Shown here piece by piece: positions 36,823 through 41,059 of a DNA stretch of 41,059 nt. The position numbers and the translations under genes are program-made. Below the pieces are notes generated by a model, which was given only the letters and a program-made list of their open reading frames with translations, was not told where the DNA came from and ran no database searches. Source of the DNA: a virus; the IMG/VR virus record IMGVR_UViG_3300025679_000004, positions 1 to 41,059 of that record; one strand, written 5' to 3'. Every line of letters begins with the position of its first letter. Within the stretch, counting starts at the first letter, position 1.

Positions 36823-36979
36823 TATCGGTCTCAAATCCGCATTCTCCTATCAACTTCATATCATCTTTATCTAATGTAGTTTTTCCCGCAAATTTGCATA
36901 GCAATAGGCTAATGCTGCATCTAGGGTAGAATCGTATACGTCCATAGGCTCGAGATATATGGAATTTAAGTATGTTCAT
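36806..36979 (-). CDS. Small hypothetical protein, minus strand
   Basis: This protein has 57 residues from ATG 36979, overlapping the stop of the membrane gene (TAATG). Basic and hydrophobic N-terminal half (RAYGRIRFYPRCSISLLLC). Last gene of a four-gene minus operon. Unknown function. Confidence 0.5.
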   Translation of the reverse strand: MNILKFHISRAYGRIRFYPRCSISLLLCKFAGKTTLDKDDMKLIGECGFETDTTIPT

Positions 36980-37086
36980 TATAATGCCCACTTGATTAAA
37001 AATCCAATTCCTATTCCTAAAAATAGAATGAAAATTGATATACAGATTAATTGAAATAATAAACCATCAAACATTCCTTGTCCCAT
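36979..37086 (-). CDS. 35-residue membrane protein
   Basis: ATG 37086 with TAGGAG 6 bases ahead. A single hydrophobic helix: LLFQLICISIFILFLGIGIG then FLIKWAL. Start and stop overlap the neighbouring genes as TAATG. Could be a small holin-type or signalling membrane peptide. Confidence 0.6.
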   Translation of the reverse strand: MGQGMFDGLLFQLICISIFILFLGIGIGFLIKWAL

Positions 37087-37358
37087 TATTCACTCCTATT
37101 GGATAAGATTTTATCGGCTGCTCCTTGAGCAATAGAATTAATGAATTCCTTGTTGATCGTATCTGCTATGTATTTATGAAGTACCTTTTCATTCATCTTG
37201 TATTCCCCTGGACATTCAGAGAATTGTTTAGCAGGAGTTGTAAACCGCATTAATTTGTCCCCATCCCTACATTTTTGGCAATTAAAAGGAGAATTAAATT
37301 TATTTTTCTTATGTTCTTTATTTGTCCATTCATATTTGCAAATTTCACATCTGTACAT
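37086..37358 (-). CDS. Zinc-finger small protein
   Basis: This 90-residue protein has CEICKYEW near residue 4 and CQKC near residue 27, forming a Cys4 site; helical C-terminal half. GGAG precedes ATG 37358. Unknown function, possibly nucleic-acid binding. Confidence 0.65.
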   Translation of the reverse strand: MYRCEICKYEWTNKEHKKNKFNSPFNCQKCRDGDKLMRFTTPAKQFSECPGEYKMNEKVLHKYIADTINKEFINSIAQGAADKILSNRSE

Positions 37359-37360
37359 TT

Positions 37361-37642
37361 CTACTCCAGAGATTTATAAAATTTTTGCCAATCTATGAAA
37401 GCTTCTAGGACTCTGATAGGGTTTTCTACTAATCCTTCGGCATCATATTCATATAGCTCAGAAAATGCTAGATCTTCTACTTTTACCCGCGCATCATGGC
37501 AATCTAATTTCCATACATCATAATGGTCTTGATGATCCCCAAAAACTTCAATTAATTTATCACTGAATTGCCAGTTGTCCCCGCAGAAACAAGCGAATTG
37601 TTCTAAATGTTGTTCTTTGGTGTTTTGTAGTTCTAAGCACAT
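37361..37642 (-). CDS. Hypothetical acidic protein, first gene of minus operon
   Basis: This protein has 93 residues from ATG 37642 (AAAGGA 8 bases ahead); ATG 37651 adds three residues but lacks spacing. Acidic and aromatic (VFGDHQDHYDVWKLDCHD). Directly behind the promoter at 37675-37704. Confidence 0.6.
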   Translation of the reverse strand: MCLELQNTKEQHLEQFACFCGDNWQFSDKLIEVFGDHQDHYDVWKLDCHDARVKVEDLAFSELYEYDAEGLVENPIRVLEAFIDWQKFYKSLE

Positions 37643-37668
37643 GTTGTCCATCCTTTGTTTCTCTAACG

Positions 37669-37704
37669 CCTGTTAGTATACAGGGACTAGGAGAATTAAC
37701 GCAA
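37669..37704 (-). promoter_or_regulatory. Promoter with overlapping operators for the minus operon
   Basis: Minus strand: TTGCGT (37704-37699), 18-bp spacer, TATACT (37680-37675). Inverted repeats CCTGT/ACAGG (37669-37684) and CTAAC/GTTAG (about 37663-37676) overlap the -10 region, suggesting repression. Confidence 0.5.
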
Positions 37705-37743
37705 GATAGAGACTTTATTTTAATTAGTTAAATTATGTAGTAT

Positions 37744-38214
37744 ATGGCTATGGCAGCAGAACTAGGCAACAAGTACGCAGTGAAATTAGTAAGTATCGAG
37801 CTTAAAAAAGAAGCTTATGATGACTATTGTAAACATATAGCTTCAGGTTTATCTAAAGATAGTTGGTACTTCAAAGATGAGAAAAGGCTTCTTTGTACCT
37901 ATCAAACTATCGAATCTTATATGAAGGAAGATACCGAAGTTTTCCCGCCTATACAAATGGGAATTGCTAAATGTAAGTCAAAAGGTGTATGGGAAGGTAA
38001 AGGTATTGATATGATGGATGGCAAGCGACATTGTGAACCTGCGATCTATCAAATGTTCATGCGTAACAAATTCGATTGGGATAAACCAGACAAATCTGTC
38101 AGTGCTGAGGAAGGGAAATCTGATCTGAAGCAATATTCGTCTGCAATGAAATCAGGGCGGACTGAACTGCCTCAAGAGCAAGCATCAAGTCATAGTGACT
38201 CACCGGAGTGTTGA
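37744..38214 (+). CDS. terS: Terminase small subunit
   Basis: This 156-residue protein opens with AAELGNKYAVKLVSIELKKEAYDDYCKHI, has a central helical region (YQTIESYMKEDTEVFPPIQMGIA) and ends in a Ser/Asp/Glu-rich tail. GNKYA and the small helical layout just upstream of terL are usual for small terminases, which recognise phage DNA and load the packaging motor. Weak ribosome site. Confidence 0.75.
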   Translation: MAMAAELGNKYAVKLVSIELKKEAYDDYCKHIASGLSKDSWYFKDEKRLLCTYQTIESYMKEDTEVFPPIQMGIAKCKSKGVWEGKGIDMMDGKRHCEPAIYQMFMRNKFDWDKPDKSVSAEEGKSDLKQYSSAMKSGRTELPQEQASSHSDSPEC

Positions 38215-38272
38215 TCGCTCCATGGTAGGCGCTCCCTTCCATTTCTCTTAATCGTTTAATGAGGTCGTTTAG

Positions 38273-39526
38273 ATGAGTCAAGTTACCCTCTCTGATAAGC
38301 AAAAAGAGTTTATACGCAATTCAACTGCTAAAATCAACATCGCTCATGGGTCTGTAAGGTCCGGTAAAACTTATAGCACTCTCCTCAGGTTTGCTGAGCT
38401 CGTCATAGATTGTCCCGATAATAAAATCATCATGATAGGAAATAGCTTCGGAGCCATTAAAGAGAATGCTGTGAAGCTCCTGACTGATGAGCTGTTTAAA
38501 GGCTATTGTGTTTGGAAGCCAGGAAAGCAATGTCTCGTGTTTGGGGATAAGGAGATTCGGGTGATTGGAGCCCATGATGAAGGTAGTATTCGAGCTATCC
38601 AGGGGAATACGCATTCACTCTCTTATGTTGATGAGATTACGACTATACCATACGGGTTTATCGACATGCTTACAACTAGGTTAAGTCATCCATGGTCAAA
38701 GATGATAGCTACGTGTAATCCTAACTCTCCTGTGCATCCTGTTAAAGCAAATCTCATTGATAATCCAGACCGTGACTACTCCTATAATCTTCATTTTAAC
38801 ATTGATGACAATCCTGCTCTAAGCGATCGTGCTAGGCATGATCTCAAGAATCAATATACTGGCTTATTCTATAGACGTTACATCCTGGGTGAATGGGTGG
38901 CTGCTGAAGGTGCAATATATAGCGATTTCTCCAGGCAGAGTCATGTATTACCCCGCGCCCCTCACTTCGCCGATAACTACTTTGTGGGGGTGGATTATGG
39001 CATTCACAATGCTTTTGCTGCTGTACTTATTGGCCAATCAAATACTTATAGTCCACATTTATGGGTGGAGAAAGAGTTTTATTGGGACTCTAAAAAGACT
39101 TATAGACAAAAGCTAAACTCGGAACTAGCCGATGATTTGGAACAATTTATTGAAGGCTACAACGTGCGCGGTATTTATCTGGACCCAAGCGCTTCGTCGT
39201 TTGAAGTCGAACTTAAGAGACGACGAATGCGTGTCATTCAGGCTCAAAATGATGTTTATCCTGGTATTACTTTTGTGGCTAATCTTATCTCTAATCACGA
39301 GCTGAAGATTGTGAAGGATTGCACAAATACTATAGGCGAGCTAGAGCAGTATGTATGGGATAGCAAGAAGGCTATAAACGGTGATGAAGAGCCTGTGAAG
39401 CGAAATGACCATGCTATGGATGCGATGCGTTATGCCCTATTCACAGCATTCGGTAAAAAAAAGAACCTCCGTTGGGGTGATGAGAACGTAGATGGACGAT
39501 CACTTGGAAATACGAGGCAGTTTTGA
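38273..39526 (+). CDS. terL: Terminase large subunit (ATPase and nuclease)
   Basis: This 417-residue protein has Walker A GSVRSGKT (residues 26-33), Walker B YVDE (118-121), coupling motif TCNP, and RNase-H-like nuclease Asp residues in VGVDYG (about 240), YLDPSAS (about 300) and NDHAMDAMRY (about 383). It pumps DNA into the procapsid through the portal and cuts concatemers. Compact PBSX/P22-like size. Overlaps the next gene's TTG by 4 bases. Confidence 0.95.
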   Translation: MSQVTLSDKQKEFIRNSTAKINIAHGSVRSGKTYSTLLRFAELVIDCPDNKIIMIGNSFGAIKENAVKLLTDELFKGYCVWKPGKQCLVFGDKEIRVIGAHDEGSIRAIQGNTHSLSYVDEITTIPYGFIDMLTTRLSHPWSKMIATCNPNSPVHPVKANLIDNPDRDYSYNLHFNIDDNPALSDRARHDLKNQYTGLFYRRYILGEWVAAEGAIYSDFSRQSHVLPRAPHFADNYFVGVDYGIHNAFAAVLIGQSNTYSPHLWVEKEFYWDSKKTYRQKLNSELADDLEQFIEGYNVRGIYLDPSASSFEVELKRRRMRVIQAQNDVYPGITFVANLISNHELKIVKDCTNTIGELEQYVWDSKKAINGDEEPVKRNDHAMDAMRYALFTAFGKKKNLRWGDENVDGRSLGNTRQF

Positions 39527-39789
39527 CAGACGAGGAACTTTTTGTTATTCAACGGATGAACTTAGAACGATATAATCTCGAGAAAGAAGCGATTTATGCT
39601 GAATATTGTAAAATGGATGAGTTTATCATGGAAGGATTGAAGAAGAATGCAAAACATCAACACTTCTCCACTAAAAAGAAGGTTAAAGAAGCAATGTTAA
39701 GAGATAACAATCCATTCAATACTTTTTCCTCAGGAAAAAATATGGGCGAGGCAATAAAAGCAGGTAAGCTAAATGATCCAGCAACTTAA
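39523..39789 (+). CDS. Small hypothetical protein after terminase (TTG start)
   Basis: This 88-residue protein uses TTG 39523 with GAGG 5 bases ahead and a 4-base overlap with terL; the first ATG is at 39556. Helical and charged (NLERYNLEKEAIYAEYC). Overlaps the next gene by 17 bases. Unknown. Confidence 0.6.
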   Translation: MTDEELFVIQRMNLERYNLEKEAIYAEYCKMDEFIMEGLKKNAKHQHFSTKKKVKEAMLRDNNPFNTFSSGKNMGEAIKAGKLNDPAT

Positions 39790-40261
39790 TCCCCCACTTC
39801 CAATCCGAACCCCTAAAGGCCCCGCTCTCGCCCATTTCCTAATAGACTACGGTCCCGAATCGAATCTCTTTTGGGTATGCTTTATAAACTCAACCGGTGA
39901 ATGCTGGACATTTGCTAATCCAGATATCCGAGCCGATAAGAATATCACTCTAGGCCGAGATTATATCTCCCCATTCTATAATCCTGATGATGTAAAGTTT
40001 CCCTCAAATTTTGAAGAACTTATCAAACCTCCCGCACTAAAAGACCCGTCTTTAGAGAAAATCACATGCACTGGATGTGGATTGCAACATCTAGTCAAAT
40101 TAGAGGATGCAGCTGATTGGGAATGTCCGAGATGTTATGGATCAACGATCGATAGAAAGATTTCGAATGACTATGAATGTAACAAATGTCAATCAAGGCA
40201 TTGGGTTACTGATCAAATGAGTGGAACATGGAAATGTGCTAAGTGTTTCAACCAAAAATAG
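39773..40261 (+). CDS. Phage protein with two zinc ribbons
   Basis: This 162-residue protein has an N-terminal conserved part QQLNPPLPIRTPKGPALAHF, then GRDYISPFYNPDD. Two zinc ribbons follow: CTGCGLQH with CPRC (about 106-128), and CNKCQSRHW with CAKC (about 142-160). Proteins of this type are common between terminase and portal genes in phages; function unknown. Confidence 0.7.
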   Translation: MIQQLNPPLPIRTPKGPALAHFLIDYGPESNLFWVCFINSTGECWTFANPDIRADKNITLGRDYISPFYNPDDVKFPSNFEELIKPPALKDPSLEKITCTGCGLQHLVKLEDAADWECPRCYGSTIDRKISNDYECNKCQSRHWVTDQMSGTWKCAKCFNQK

Positions 40262-40515
40262 TAGAGACTAGGGCTTGTATTAAGTGTGGGGAACAGAAGC
40301 CTTGGCCTTCCGACTACATCACTAGCTTTAAGAAGGGAACTACAGAAAGCTCATGTGGAGCTTGTCGCACACTCAGAAGAAAAGCTGATAAGATCAAACG
40401 TGAAGGGAATATAGAGATGAGTCATGGTTGGCGCTCGTCAGATAGCAATTACCGTAAACGATCAAATGCAATAGTTGCTCGCAAAAACAAAGAGAGCGAT
40501 GAGAAACTCCCTTAA
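40243..40515 (+). CDS. Small zinc-finger basic protein
   Basis: This protein has 90 residues from GTG 40243 (overlaps previous gene by 19 bases). CIKCGEQKPWPSDY and CGACRTLRRKADK form a zinc finger followed by a basic tail, suggesting nucleic-acid binding. Precedes the portal gene by 52 bases. Confidence 0.6.
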   Translation: MFQPKIVETRACIKCGEQKPWPSDYITSFKKGTTESSCGACRTLRRKADKIKREGNIEMSHGWRSSDSNYRKRSNAIVARKNKESDEKLP

Positions 40516-40567
40516 CAAGTAAAATATTTACTGATACTCTAAATTACACATCGAATTAGAGGTCCCA

Positions 40568-41059
40568 ATGTCTTTCTACATGCCACCTTGGCAAGATAAT
40601 CTCGAGCCTAATCAAGGCAATGTCAGAGGATGGCTCGACAACCTATATGCCAAATTCCAACCACTAGAGCAAGCGCGTTGGAACGAATCGAACATAGATA
40701 CCCTCTTTTATGCGGGAGCGCAGAGCTTTGTCAACCGACATTTTAACGTTTCTCACGGAACGAATAACAATCAGCAATTCTACTTCAACATATCCCAGCA
40801 GCCGATCAACATGATAACGGGCTATCAACGCCAGCACCGAAAATCAATTAACTACATTCCAACTGAAGGGGCAGACCCTCACACAACCGACCAATATACG
40901 CGAATCATCGATCATGTCGCCAATGGAGAAGGAATAAACGAAGCCTATTCAAAAGCGTGTGAGCTGGCCGCTATTAGTGGAATGGTGCTCATGCAGCCAT
41001 ACTTAGACTACACAGGTGATGACCCAGCCCAAGGCTCTTTAAAGGCAAAGGTGTGGGAA
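40568..41059 (+). CDS. Portal protein, N-terminal part
   Basis: Starts at ATG 40568 behind TAGAGGTCCC and runs open to the window end, encoding the first 164 residues (MSFYMPPWQDNLEP ...). The last 127 bases repeat 1-127, and the frame continues there to the stop at 1747. The segment FYFNISQQPINMITGYQRQH is the typical N-terminal domain of P22-type portals (substrate clip and wing start). Confidence 0.85.
   Translation, partial: MSFYMPPWQDNLEPNQGNVRGWLDNLYAKFQPLEQARWNESNIDTLFYAGAQSFVNRHFNVSHGTNNNQQFYFNISQQPINMITGYQRQHRKSINYIPTEGADPHTTDQYTRIIDHVANGEGINEAYSKACELAAISGMVLMQPYLDYTGDDPAQGSLKAKVWE
40933..41059. repeat. Direct terminal repeat, right copy
   Basis: Identical to 1-127; see the left copy. 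When building a single molecule one copy is removed, giving 40,932 bp. Confidence 0.92.

Noticed and set aside
1-41059. Integrase, partition system or CI-like repressor
   Set aside because: Searched by eye for tyrosine/serine recombinase, ParA and CI motifs in all listed proteins; none found, so temperate integration is not claimed.

Overview
The window is a complete tailed-phage genome of podovirus (P22/N4-like short-tailed) type. The first and last 127 bases are identical and the two halves of the portal gene join in frame across them. The molecule therefore closes into a circle, or a circularly permuted map, of 40,932 bp. Gene density, ATGA/TAATG start-stop overlaps and strong AGGAG-type ribosome sites are typical of a phage. 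The host cannot be named. A small lipobox protein (28829-29005) suggests a diderm (Gram-negative) host. No integrase and no clear CI-like repressor were seen, so a lytic or plasmid-like lifestyle is more likely than integration.

Layout. (1) Packaging and head, plus strand: small and large terminase (37744-39526), three small genes with zinc ribbons, portal (40568 across the junction to 1747), an orphan beta-class DNA methyltransferase (1998-3071), small virion-cluster genes, scaffold (5742-6413) and an N4-gp56-like major capsid protein (7521-8480). (2) Tail and ejection: two paralogous beta-rich virion proteins (8492, 9714), adaptor-like protein (11218), a large gp10-like tail hub (13045), small tail proteins and three ejection-protein candidates (17603-20371). 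(3) Host recognition, 20615-28832: four long fibre proteins with collagen/beta-repeat shafts, one ending in a peptidase S74 chaperone and two in glycine-rich tips, plus a coiled-coil partner. (4) A chain of tiny coupled genes including a lipoprotein and a 27-residue membrane peptide (28829-29282). (5) A 610-bp non-coding control region (29283-29892). (6) Early functions: replication initiator with internal iterons, a metallophosphoesterase, an Erf annealing protein plus YqaJ exonuclease on the minus strand, RusA resolvase, and many small hypothetical genes.

Several minus-strand islands of small genes with overlapping starts and stops sit between plus-strand late genes. One (4078-5665) ends in a GroES-like co-chaperonin; another (6376-7310) starts with an Arc-like ribbon-helix-helix protein. 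Two free-standing HNH-type genes (10742, 16385) sit in the structural region, each behind a hairpin that covers or frames its ribosome site.

The most striking signal is in front of the replication initiator at 29893. There is a 15-codon leader ORF with a perfect Shine-Dalgarno and a hairpin with a 7-nt loop. Opposite it lies a convincing minus-strand promoter plus terminator that would make an antisense RNA of about 55 nt. A sequence complementary to the loop abuts a second hairpin that buries the initiator's ribosome site. This is the architecture of antisense/pseudoknot copy-number control in IncB/IncI-type plasmids. Together with three 13-15 bp iterons and an AT-rich stretch inside the initiator gene, it looks like a plasmid-style replicon inside a podovirus. 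No endolysin, holin or classical lysis cassette was recognised.
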